NCBI GenBank assembly: GCA_025766275.1
Contig: JAFKAC010000245.1
Span: 1 to 47,681 of the forward strand
Length of the DNA: 47,681 nt
Reading direction: 5' to 3'
From: Lactarius indigo
Taxonomy: Eukaryota > Basidiomycota > Agaricomycetes > Russulales > Russulaceae
The notes under the pieces were generated by a model. That model saw only the letters and a program-made list of their open reading frames with translations. It searched no databases and had not been told where the DNA came from. Shown here piece by piece: positions 22,258 to 32,800 of this stretch. Both the position numbers and the translations under genes were made by a program. The number at the start of each line of letters is the position of its first letter. The stretch's first letter is position 1.

Positions 22258-23875
22258 GACAGGAACGCCGCGCTTCGTCGGACGGTTCGTTTTTCTTTCT
22301 TCTTTCGGATCTATATTTATTTCGGGGGTACATTCCCGAGACACAGACCGGTCGTATCTAAGGTCAGGCTACATTTAGTGAATGCGTATCGCGCGTATCC
22401 CTGGTGAGGTGCTTTTTGAGTCGTAAGCATGTAACCGACTTTCGAGGACGACTCGTGTCTCCCCGGCCACTAGTTTTATGTTATAAGTGCTCGAGTCTTT
22501 GCTAGTAACCTTTGTATGATAGAAAAAAATAATTTACTTCAGGTTGAGACCTGCGATACGTGTGCCAATGAGTGAATAGAGCCAATCTTCGATCATTACT
22601 AGTTGATGTTAGAACGGAGTTTTAGTAAGTGCAATACCCACTGTATCGGGGTTGGATCACGGTGTTGCACTCGAGATTGATGCAATATTGATGCGCCGCC
22701 ACCAACACCACTACTAGTTATAATGACCAGCCTGACTGGGCCGCCCGCCCGGTCCACTACTCGGTGGCCTCCTTGGTAGTGTGACTAATGCCGGAGGACT
22801 TGTTCCCTCCACCAACCCCTCAACTTCTGTACCCTGATGGTATGGTTTACCCCGTGATACCGGGGTCGACGATGCTGATCTTTTGGAGTAGTGGCACCGA
22901 ACCAATGGGGTCGCGAATACGGGAGCCCCTCACACATGTCCATGTGAGATGGCAACACCCGACAGTGTCCCCCGGGATATCTTTTCTTTTGTACTATTCA
23001 TTGGCGGGGAAACGGAATCATGTTTCCTCGAAAAGAATGTCAATAAATCCCCGCCACTTTGTTCTGTGTCTGTATTTTGGTGCGACCGAAAAAAGAAATC
23101 ACTTTTTCTTGGGTGACGAGGGGGTGTCTTTCTCGTGGTCATCCTAGAGCTGCCAGTGATGCACCTATTAGTCAAGCGAATGAGGGACCCTTGGATAAGA
23201 CACCTGGTCATTGTCAGCATATGTTGTGTTTGGTCTCTTACGGCCCGAGTGTGATACTGTACAAGTCGGAACCTCAATGATACTTTTAGTCATGTATACC
23301 AACTTGATACGCCGCCCCAGGTGTAGAGTTGCAGCCTGTGTACGGCTATGTTATACGTGCGCTGCGATTGTGGGCGCGTCCTCGTGCACAGCGGAAGGCA
23401 CTCCCGGTCTAAGCCACGGTAGTGTCCCCTCGTACGTTAGCCACTAGTGGAGAGGTATGAGTATATGGGTGCAACGAGGAAAGCGCAGAGCCTCGTCCCT
23501 AGCCATACTAGGCGATATCTAAGCCGCAGAAGGCAGAGTGTGCTCATTTCGCAGAAGTGAGAGTATGGTTCAGATCGGCTGCAAGTTGAAGGACTTCGCT
23601 GACATCATTGGACATATTAGCACTATGCGCTAGAGAGGGTGATATGCACGGTATCAAGATTTCCCGTGGCTCCATACCGTACGCACTGGCATGTTAGACA
23701 TTCTGTTAAGAGTTAAATAATACGACGAAAAGAGAGTACACCGTCGACGGCAATGCCAGAAGGATAGGCGATAAGGTCGTCTACGTTGACTAAGCTTGAC
23801 CAGCTTGACCCCAGTCCTGGTTGCGGGAAGCAGTTGAGAATTGATATTTTGATTCAAGACGTAAAAAAAACCTAA
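22258..23875. other. Gene-poor region upstream of tRNA-Ser
   Basis: About 1.6 kb. Open frames at 22788-23147 (+) and 22930-23277 (-) lack recognisable motifs. Some GC-rich and repetitive wording around 22730-22800 may be transposon debris. No gene can be supported. Confidence 0.5.
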
Positions 23876-23957
23876 GACACCATAGCCAAGTGGTTACGGC
23901 GATAGATTAGAAATCTATTTCCCTTTGGGAGCGCAGGTTCGAGTCCTGCTGGTGTCG
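23876..23957 (+). tRNA. tRNA-Ser, anticodon AGA
   Basis: The 82-nt sequence folds as a class II tRNA. The acceptor stem is GACACCA with TGGTGTC, plus discriminator G. The D-arm holds the A box TAGCCAAGTGG. The anticodon stem ATAGA/TCTAT has loop TTAGAAA, so the anticodon is AGA. A long variable arm (TTCCCTTTGGGAGC) is typical of Ser and Leu, and the T-arm carries the B box GGTTCGAGTCC. No intron. A T5 run at 23962-23966 is a good RNA polymerase III terminator. It reads UCU serine codons, and others after inosine modification of A34. Confidence 0.95.
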
Positions 23958-24147
23958 TTACTTTTTGAGTCTCGGTGCACATTTACTTCGAATTTCCTGT
24001 ACAAATTTTTGGAAACCGCATGGTCTCTCACACCGTTGATTTGACGATGACGCCAAGGCAGGGTTTTTGGTTTGAAGATCGACGTCGGCATCGCCCGGGT
24101 TGGCCATGTTGCTGAGTTATGCAAGCACACGGTGACACTAACACGCC

Positions 24148-25067
24148 ATGAACGCTCATGCGACAATATCCATAGACATCGTGGGTCTTACTGCACTAGC
24201 AGGAAAATCATTTCTTTGATCACACTCCTACACTCACACAGGTACTCGACCGCCAGAACAGCCGTGAGATCCTGCGCGCTCTTCTCCACGCCATCCTCTT
24301 TCACCGATTATTCGGGACGATCAAGCCGCAGATGTTCGAGGTCCTTGACGTCACCATGGTGCGTTCCCATGTCCGTTCAGATTGGGCACTCGTCAATGGA
24401 CCCCGCAGCCTGGCGTCGCGGATCCGAATGTGCACCGCCTCGTCGACGAGAAGGTGAATGTATTTTGGAAGGGTCTTGAGAGCGTTGCGCTGAAGCGGGG
24501 AGAGGTTCGTTCGTTCGTTTCTCACTCGCGATTCGTGTCGTCGGACGTCACGTCCTGACCGATTGGTTGTTGATTGTGTTAAGATCTCTGTCACACTCTC
24601 CAAGAAGGACCAGAGGAAGGCCTGGCTTGGGATGACCACATATGAGGCACGTCGTCAACCATCATCCCTATTGTAATAGTCGGCTAATCCGATTTGGCCG
24701 ATTACAGGAGGAAGTTGCTTGGGAGCAGTGGTACGTAGCCGTCGTCCTGCCGCAGTCCCCGATCCAACACATTCTGCGCGCACACAGGATCATCAACGCG
24801 GAGATACGCCAGCCCAAATCCGAACAAGGTATGCATTAACACACTTAGAGCATTGCTTTCACCTCGAAACCTTTTTGTTGGCTCTGCACAGAGCGCCAGC
24901 AATTCGACAGGAACCTCGCCGCGACGCTGTCGAAGAGCCTCCGCACGATGCTCACGCACACTTCTTCCGAACAAGGCCGCGCCGCTGTTCCCCCGATCAC
25001 CAACTCAGACGTCTCGCCGTTCCCGCTCAAGATCGCCGTGAGCGTCGGGGGTGTCGAGCTCCTCTGA
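24148..25067 (+). CDS. ATG101: Autophagy-related protein 101
   Basis: Seven exons, 24148-24180, 24242-24358, 24409-24504, 24584-24646, 24708-24730, 24788-24828 and 24892-25067, give 182 residues in full phase. The N-terminus MNAHATISIDIVLDRQ leads into REILRALLHAILFHRLFGTI, the conserved start of fungal Atg101. Middle part: PNVHRLVDEKVNVFWKGL and SVTLSKKDQRKAWLG. The WF-finger equivalent region is EEVAWEQW, and the C-terminus has PPITNSDVSPFPLKI. Atg101 has a HORMA fold, pairs with Atg13 in the Atg1/ULK1 initiation complex, and is present in fungi that lack Atg29/Atg31. The fourth intron (24647-24707) starts with GC instead of GT; only that junction restores frame across EEVAWEQW. Confidence 0.92.
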
Positions 25068-25369
25068 GTGAGGGTCAAAGTCCTCGCATGCGGCTGGCTG
25101 TGACTGCGGCCGCAGCGCGCGCCGCGGTAGTGTTTCTCAATACGCGTCGGTTGTGTGTTCTCAAGAATAGGCGAATGCCTATCCTTGGGGCATATCTTCC
25201 GAGCAGGCCCATTTGAGGGATATTACTGCGAGTTCCCCGGCCCATTCCTTGTTCGGCCCTCATCGTCCGATCGGACTTGGTTGGACCAATAGGGTTGGCG
25301 CGGCGCTGCTAACATCACATCTAAAATTATTATACGCTTCCCTTACCCACCCTACCCAGCGTCACAGAT

Positions 25370-25702
25370 ATGGATATTTTTATTGCTCCTATAGGCATGA
25401 ACATACTATTCCCTCGGACTGGGATTCAGCATCTAGGTTTACCTGCGATGCCTTTTCATAACATTGGGACATAGACGGCTCGAAACAACCATATGACAAC
25501 GGTAAAGACGACCATCAGTCACTTGCACGTAAGAGGCGCCTCTACACCTGGTTTATCAGCCAGTTCTGGACAGGGGATGGCCCCAAAGTATCGAAAGAAG
25601 AGTACAAGGTAACTACCCTAGTTACCAAGCAATGCGGCGATGCATAAATGAGGACAAATGTCATAGTTCAAATGGATTGCGGATCAGCTGGGCACGCCAT
25701 AA
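25370..25702 (+). CDS. Possible small orphan gene convergent with PRXL2-like gene
   Basis: Three exons in consistent phase can be drawn: 25370-25436, 25475-25608 and 25667-25702, 78 residues, with introns of 38 and 58 nt ending TAG. The middle exon reads RKRRLYTWFISQFWTGDGPK, and the protein ends FKWIADQLGTP. Aromatic residues are frequent. I do not recognise a family. The stop codon lies 6 bases from the stop of the PRXL2-like gene on the other strand. The short first intron and the lack of any signature keep confidence low; it may be the surviving 3' end of a larger gene. Confidence 0.3.
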
Positions 25703-25708
25703 CTCGTT

Positions 25709-26735
25709 TCAGGGGTAGGAAACGCCAGCCGCTTTCATGAGTTCTGGCACTTCAACGTCTACAAGCATGCGCCGTAAGACACACCGATCAAGGGCAGTTC
25801 GAATCGAGACTTACGGTCCTCCGTGTGCTTCATCCGGGAAGAATATGAGCATGATGCGCCTGAGGGGTTTCGACTGCGGTCATTCGAGAGTTTTCCCCAT
25901 TGGATCTAACACGCACCAGGTCCAAAAACAAAGTCCCCGCCGTTTTGCGAGATGTTCCCTTGCTTTCCAAGGTGCAATGGGTTCTTGAGAGGGCCACGCT
26001 GTGAGAAAAATGGGTGAGAACATAGAGCTACGGGGTCAAAGAGACGCGGCATACCCAAATGCTCCACAAGGTGCCACTGAGGAGACTGCGCGTCAGGTAG
26101 CTGCGTCTTTCCTCACCCTTGGGCGTCGTTTGGAGATTTGATACCAGGCCAAGCGTGTCATAAAGCTTCCTATCTGGATTGGCGTAGATCTCTCCCTTGA
26201 ATCCAGCATTTTCTGCGAGTGGGGCAGAGCACTCGTAAGTGGAAGATGTGCGAGGTGATTGTTGGCGTACTCTGGTAACTCTCAATTAGCGGCCAATCTC
26301 CGCAGCCGACGACAACTATTTTGGTGGACGCCGCCTCGAGGGCGTCCGCACGGACGGTGGCAAGCTGGGAAACGTATTGCTGTAGTGCGCGTCAGTACCA
26401 ACCAGACACAGGGACGTGGGGATGACCCACCAGGCAACTCTAAACCCCCACAACGGTAGGTGATCAGCAAGCAAAGAACAGCAACCGAGAATGACGCAGA
26501 GTCGTACCCCACAGAAGAAATGTCCTTTAAGGCAAACAATGATGTCAAACGTGAATATATGCGCGCATCGCACGCGAGTGAAGTAATACGCACGAACGAA
26601 CACGACAACGGTCTTCTGATCGGTGAATATGTCCCCAAAGCGGACCTTTCCGCCTTTTTTGTCGAAGACGTGGATGTCTGTGGCAGTTTCGAGTGCTTTG
26701 GCGTCGATTGCGGGGGAGCTCTGGTCGGCGGACAT
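25709..26735 (-). CDS. PRXL2/AhpC-TSA-type thioredoxin-fold protein with CxxC site
   Basis: Minus-strand exons 26594-26735, 26508-26524, 26431-26439, 26271-26379, 26055-26212, 25917-25998, 25815-25859 and 25709-25758 give 203 residues. The protein begins MSADQSSPAIDAKALETATD. It continues VRFGDIFTDQKTVVVFVRHF, then the redox motif FFCGSC, then QYVSQLATVRADALEAASTK and IVVVGCGDWPLI. Later segments are AGFKGEIYANPDRKLYDTLG, the RG PL.NPLHLGKQ motif, GDFVFGPG, RMKHTEDHVEVPELMKAAGV. This matches the AhpC/TSA antioxidant (PRXL2/FAM213-like) family in basidiomycetes. The third exon is 9 nt and encodes SCL, including the second cysteine; without it the motif is lost. The likely role is cytosolic thiol redox chemistry, substrate unknown. 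Confidence 0.85.
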
Positions 26736-27170
26736 GATGGTAGAGACGAAACGAGTAGTGGGTGCCGTCAAGGAGAAGAGGGGTCTTGAACTGGAGACGC
26801 TTTGCACATGACGTGATGCGATGATGGCGCGGGCCGATGGAGAGTTCTTGCTTGTGCACAAGCGGGCTTGAAAGCGGGCACAAAGTGTGCCTCGAGCTTG
26901 TAGCCCAATTTGAGGAAGGCCAATTCGTGCTAGGACCCAATCATCATCCAGGTCCGAGTGAATTATTTGTGTGGACTCACCCCTCATCTCGTTCTGTGCG
27001 GTTGCCACACACAAATTTGTTATAAGGCTGCCGCTGCGGATGCATCAGAAAATGGATCGTTATGGAGAGGCGGAGTACTGGTGCCCCGAAGTTGGGGTTA
27101 GGGTCCTGTGATGTATGGTATGTATGCGGCATGCACGCACGTACCGAGCTACTCCTTGACGCCAATTACC
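26736..27170. other. Divergent intergenic region
   Basis: Separates the minus-strand PRXL2-like gene from the plus-strand RRT8-like gene by 435 bp and should hold both promoters. The minus-strand frame stays open upstream of the PRXL2-like start without an intervening Met until 27014, so a longer 5'-extended protein cannot be fully excluded. No TATA box was obvious. Confidence 0.5.
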
Positions 27171-28489
27171 ATGTCGCAGTCCATACTCAAGGTGGATGAC
27201 AAGTTCTTCGAGCGCGGTCCTTCTGAGGGCTCCGGTCCTCCTAGAAAGGAGAAAGTGCCTGACTCACTGCAACGTGCCTCTTTGAGGCTCGATTTTCCGC
27301 CATCATATGTCGTTGTCGGCGCGTACCGTCTCCTGTCGGACAAATCTCTTCTTGTTCCCATATGGCAAAAGTGTCGAAATGGGTTTTTGAGAGGGGCTGC
27401 AGTTGGTGGTGTCTGGGTGTGTGGCCGTGTTTGTCAAGGCGTAGCTGAAGTCACTGACCCTACACCAAACCACAGTCCTTTCTGACATTCTCTATCCAAC
27501 GCGGGCTCATAAAGACATTCTGGATAAAGTGAGTAAATTATATTGCACACTGTTGTTTGACTCACCGTCATCGGGCTTCCCAGCTCTCCAAATGTTGTTG
27601 GGCACGCGAATGACACCATCTTGGGCTATAAGCCTCCATTTGACATACCAACATGTTCGGTTCCTGTTTTTCGCCACTCCTATCGCTTATCTTACAGTAT
27701 ATATCTTCCAGGGGCCGCTATCGTGTTTTTGTCTTCGCAACTCACCTTCATATTGAAGTTCTTCCTCTCACGCAACCTCCGTATTGCACGTGAGCGTGCC
27801 TGGGACCAGACTATTGTGTCGCGCGGCAAGGGTCCAGCATTCTGGCAACCCTATGTCGAGGAATGGGATGTACCGCCAGTAGTGGACGTTGGCAAGTGGG
27901 CAGGACTGGAGGTGGCGAGGAGCCACGTGGCCAAATTCGTCTTGAAGAACAGTGAGTTCGGATTCAGCTTTGATTGGGTAATGGATACATTTTCACTCGA
28001 AAAGTCATCTCGATCCCGATGCATGTTCTCCCGGTTGGTGGTCTGTTTGTCACGGCCGTCTTCAAGGCGCTTGAAACGGCACGATATCTCCACAAGCCTG
28101 TTTGTATTCCTATCTCGACCCTACGCCCACATTTTGACACTCCCTGTATAGTACCTCCAAGCGAAGAAAATGACGAAGGAGCAGATCGCGGTCTTCGTTG
28201 CGGAGCACAAGTGGGACTATCGACGTGGGTATCCGAGTTGTTTGTTCAGGCGACGTTTTAGTCAACTGACGTCGAACCCCTCGTCAGTATTCGGTTTTAC
28301 TGCTGCACTTTTGGAGACGCTTCCCTTTGTTGGATTGATCTTCTCAGTGTCTAACAGAATCGGAGCTGCGATGTGGGCCCATGGTATGTGAATGACGCGA
28401 CCCTTATTTGATTAGTCGGCGCTAACAACGTCTTAGATCTTGAGAAGAGGCAGCATTGGTTCTCAGAAAAGAAGAGAAAGAGGTCTTGA
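27171..28489 (+). CDS. RRT8/LDS-like multi-pass membrane protein (EI24-like)
   Basis: Eight exons, 27171-27416, 27476-27528, 27584-27654, 27712-27951, 28005-28099, 28152-28224, 28288-28383 and 28437-28489, give 308 residues with all phases closing. The N-terminus is MSQSILKVDDKFFERG. Hydrophobic segments lie around GAAVGGVWSFLTF, AAIVFLSSQLTFILKFFL, ISIPMHVLPVGGLFVTAVFK and FGFTAALLETLPFVGLIFSV. The motifs RARERAWDQT-like, RGKGPAFWQPYVEEWDVPP, TARYLHKPYLQAKKMTKEQ and NRIGAAMWAHDLEKRQHW are typical, as I recall, of the fungal outer-spore-wall/lipid-droplet RRT8/LDS family. One intron has a GTTTGT donor (28100). The part from about 27410 is duplicated downstream as a pseudogene. Confidence 0.7.
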
Positions 28490-29804
28490 TCTTGGTTGCA
28501 TACATTCCCTTCACACTTTTCGTCCGTACAACAAACTCGGATAAGGTCGATCGGGGCCCGCGCCTTTTTTATTATTTATCTTTGGCTTTGTTTGCAACTT
28601 AATGTCCCACTAGTACTGACTCTGGTAAACTCAAGGTCCTTGAAGGACACCGTGCTGTATTATGGCCGTTACCAACCGAGTGTACGATCCTCCAATAGAT
28701 TTCTTGTAATGTCACGAAGAGAAATACGGGATTGCCACGGTTCTGGTAGATCGAAATATGGTGTATCCAGCGGTGAAGAAGCGGTATCATCACTGGTATC
28801 GCATCGAGGCATCTGAAACAGCTCTTACTATAGATTTGCCGTCAGTGTCTCCGAGTCTGTGACTATTTATATGGTCTTTCTCTTTCGATCCTCACGATCT
28901 GAATGCAATGTACTATCGTGGTTAAACAAATTGCGCTAGCGTTCTGCCTTAGCAGTCGTGATATGTATTGACCGAGGGGGGAAACAAATTATGATAGGAA
29001 GAAATTACAGAGCGAGCCCGAGGTACATTGGGATTCTGCCGGTTTTGTGGGTTTTGCGCCGTTGGGTTTTGACTGGATCGGGCTCGGGTCAGGCACGTCA
29101 CTTTTGGGGTGTTGCGGTGTTGCTCTGAGCCCCCAAGCCGAACGCTTGGCTACTGCATGCGCTTTCAACTCCAGATAGGGCTCCACGAAAATTGCCGATG
29201 CCTATAGTATTGTACTATATTCCATGCCTACCTTGGTATTACTACTAGGAGTTTACTGACTCGGATATGTGCGCTCCTACACCAGGCCGCTGGTCCTTCA
29301 GGCTCACGTTTTAGAGTAAGTGTTGTTCCATACATCATGGATCATCGATGCTCATCGGCGCTGGATAAGACAAAAAACCCCTTCGAGCTCGCTTCCATAT
29401 CATCGCACCATACACACCAGTCAATTCAGTTCACTTCTAGCTCAGGTTCATCTTGCACTGTCCCATCTCCCCCGATACTTTTCATGACGCGAAAATATCC
29501 CCATATTGACCTGTGAATTACAACGCGAACTATTGTAACCTGCCTGACTGGATTATTGGTGCCTCGGGATCGCAACTGGCGATGGCCCGATGGGCTATTG
29601 AGCATAACGGACAGATAATGCTCGGTCTATTATCGGCATTGGAAGACATGAAAAACGCCATGGTTACAGATCCTTGACGCTCGAAAATATTTCCAAATCG
29701 CCCATCACGCACAGCGCCTACTTGGTCATGTGTTTACGGCGTCACGGTGGGTTCTTTAGGTCAAGGGTCCTTCTCGTGCTGCATTGACCATCCCTCCCAA
29801 CGAA
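28490..29804. other. Intergenic region between RRT8-like gene and giant gene, unit A
   Basis: 1.3 kb, alignable in pieces to 40640-42202 of unit B (for example near 28600-28680 with 40740-40810, and 29000-29110 with 41330-41440). No gene recognised. The last 100 bp are shared between copies and should include the promoter and 5' UTR of the giant gene. Confidence 0.6.
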
Positions 29805-32800
29805 ATGAGCCTCCATATAACTGACATCCATTCTGACGTCTTACTCTCTGTTATTGAACATGTCTTTCTACCCCCAAAGCTTCCTCAAGAAGCCCCAACA
29901 GAGCAAGCTGAACACGAAACCAATGTGGCCTTGTGCCACATCCTCATACAAGCCGCTCAAACCTTCTCCCAAGGACTCTCGCCCCTTCCGCAATCGTTAT
30001 GGGCTCGGATGATAAAAATGATGGGATCTATCTACCAGGCTACGAGGGCCCCGCTGGTAGAAGCGGAACTCACAGGCGCCTTATCAGGACTTGCTATGGG
30101 AGGTGCGCTCGAGTGCCCACGTGCTGTTGTATCATCCTTGACCTTCACTTCAGATGTTTTCGTTATGCATATTCGAGCTCAGAATGCTGCTGTCCTCGTT
30201 CGCGTGCTTGTCAACCATGTTCGATTCGAGATGTTCGAAGTTTCTCCGCAAGCTAGCGTCATTACGTCCACCGACGGAAAGCTGCTTTGCTCCTATCCCG
30301 GGCCTGCAGTTCGGGTCTCCCCCGAGGTCTTTTCCAATGGATCTTTTCTTCAGGAACTTGCCTCCTTTCTCGTCCAAATGGATGTTGACGTGCTGGATTC
30401 CACTACGACTACGGTCAAGGCGGGATCCACGGTACGCGAAGTTCGTGAGAGCGCCCACCCAAGATATATAACCGAACTCTTAGTGGGAATTCTCAGAGGT
30501 TTCGGTCAACCAGCCTCTGTAGACCGTATCACCAAACGGATAGCGGACGAAGTTCTCTGGAATGATGCCTACAAACCTTGGCGACGATCGCCGTTATGGC
30601 TAGTTATCAGGGTGGCCCTCCAAACGTCTCTACACAGCGACATGTACAAATCGTTTATGCTCGTTTTCCACGCGTACATCCTTAATATGTGCATCCAAAG
30701 GGGCTTCCCAAGCGAAATACTGTACGTAATGAGGGTCAAGATGGCGCGACGTCTCTCGAAGCTGGGTCCCGCTGTTTCGGATAGCGTGTATCAAGTTGTG
30801 TACTACGCCGCAAAGAATACAGAAACGCTTCTTCAGAAACGGTGGTCGAATTTCCAGAATCGCCAATCAGTTTCTCTGTCATGGTACCCCGAAGAACTAG
30901 ACGTTGTCAGCGATGCCGTAATCACCCTCAACAAATCGCGCCCATACCTCATGAAAGCGCTTCACTCGACGTTTCCTGACTGCTCACCGAAGTCGTTTTT
31001 CCCGTCTCATCAGCCGCGTCTCGCAAATACATTGAACTTTGATCGCTTTTCGAGCGGCCGACTTACGGCGGCTGTCGCGGAAGACAAGCGCACTGCTCTC
31101 GCCGACTTCGAGTTGTCCGTTGAGAGATATCTGGACTATTGGGTCGATGTCTCCGAGCACGACGATAATGCCCCGGACACGATTGGGTCCTGCGTCGAGC
31201 AGTATTTCGATGTCGCGAGGGGGATCTACGGTGCTGATCCCGAGGATAACTCAATTATGATATTGACAATCATGCATCTTTGGACGGCTCTGGACAAGTT
31301 GACTACTCAACAATGTCCTCTCCTGACATCTTATTCGCCGGCAATTCCTCCAGATTTTCTTCATCCCCTACTCCTTCATCGCTCCGGTTCCCTGCGACGT
31401 GCCATGCGTATTGAACAGTATATTTTACAGCGACATCAAGACGCTTCCTGCAAGACGTCTATCTTCTCAGACAATGACACCGAATCGTCGTTCGCCGTGC
31501 AGTATTTCCGTACTTCTCAGAGGTTACAACAACTCGAAGTCGAAATCACCCAGCACGCTTGGGAAGAGCGAAACCGGAAGCGTGCTGAACTCGACACATT
31601 AAACAGGCAGTGGCAAACGCTCAAGGATGAGGCCTCAGAGATGGACCACACTTACTTGGAGAACGTTAACGGGAACTTGACTCATCGGAATAAACAGTGT
31701 CAAAAATGTCAACTAGACAAGAGGGCCAACAAGTTGAAGATCGACGTCCACGAATGGCCACTTCCTCGGGCAACGGCGCAAGCACAACTGGTAGTATTCG
31801 AGCTCTCCCCACCACGTGCGTTTTCCGCATGGCGCGAGATAACCTCCAAGATCCTCCTCGACATCAGGATGACCGACGCTCCTGACAACGCTGACCAACC
31901 AAAGCTCCTCTTAGAGACCTACTCCGGTCTAAGGAATTGGGCAGTGCGTCACTCATACCACCGAATCACAATTGCGTCCACCACGAAATCGTTCCGCGAC
32001 CAAACGCATTACAAAAAGGTCCAGATTCCTGCCGACGATTCTCACGTTTTGCTCAACAACGGACTATCCTTCAAATTATACGACCGTAAGGCCAAATCCT
32101 GGGCAGAATGGCCTTCTCTTGGATCTACCATCACAGTTTTCTGCACACCTCCTATCCCCGTGTCATCTCCGTACGGCAGGATCCATTCCTTTGTCTGCGG
32201 GACGCACCATACTTCAAATGAGGTAATCGCCGGTCAAGCCGACTGCCCCCCAGAGCTGACCCCTCATGAGTACTTGGCATTTTCTGGATTACGCAGCGGG
32301 CCACGCCTACAATGGCTGAACATAGCGAGGGAGCTGTCATCGCCGTCGCTCTCATTTCGCCGCGAGGAGGTACATACGTTGATCACTCAAGCAGCTTGGC
32401 AGCTTGGCCCACTTTCAGATGGTGTACGCGAGTGGCACACCGAACTTGAGATTTCCAGCTTCGGGTGGACGCTCCTAGACGAGCTAGAGAGCCTGCTCGG
32501 AAGGATAGAGGCGAACTGGTTAGAGGAAGTCACCGTCAGGACTATTGGTACGTTTTAAACTCCAATCTTTGCTACATGTTTTAGTTCAACGATTCGAAGC
32601 TCTTATTACCAGTCGCCTCCTATCTTCTACCCACGATCCCGATATTCGTCAAAGGGCGTATGCATTGCTCCAGAGAGCACGAAGCGTGGCGTACAGGTGG
32701 ATTAACGAGCTTAGTTCGAAGCTAGACATGACCGAGGACGAAATGTCGCGTACGAGCTTGCGTCGACGACTCTGCACACTGGCCGCGACATGTTTCTCTA

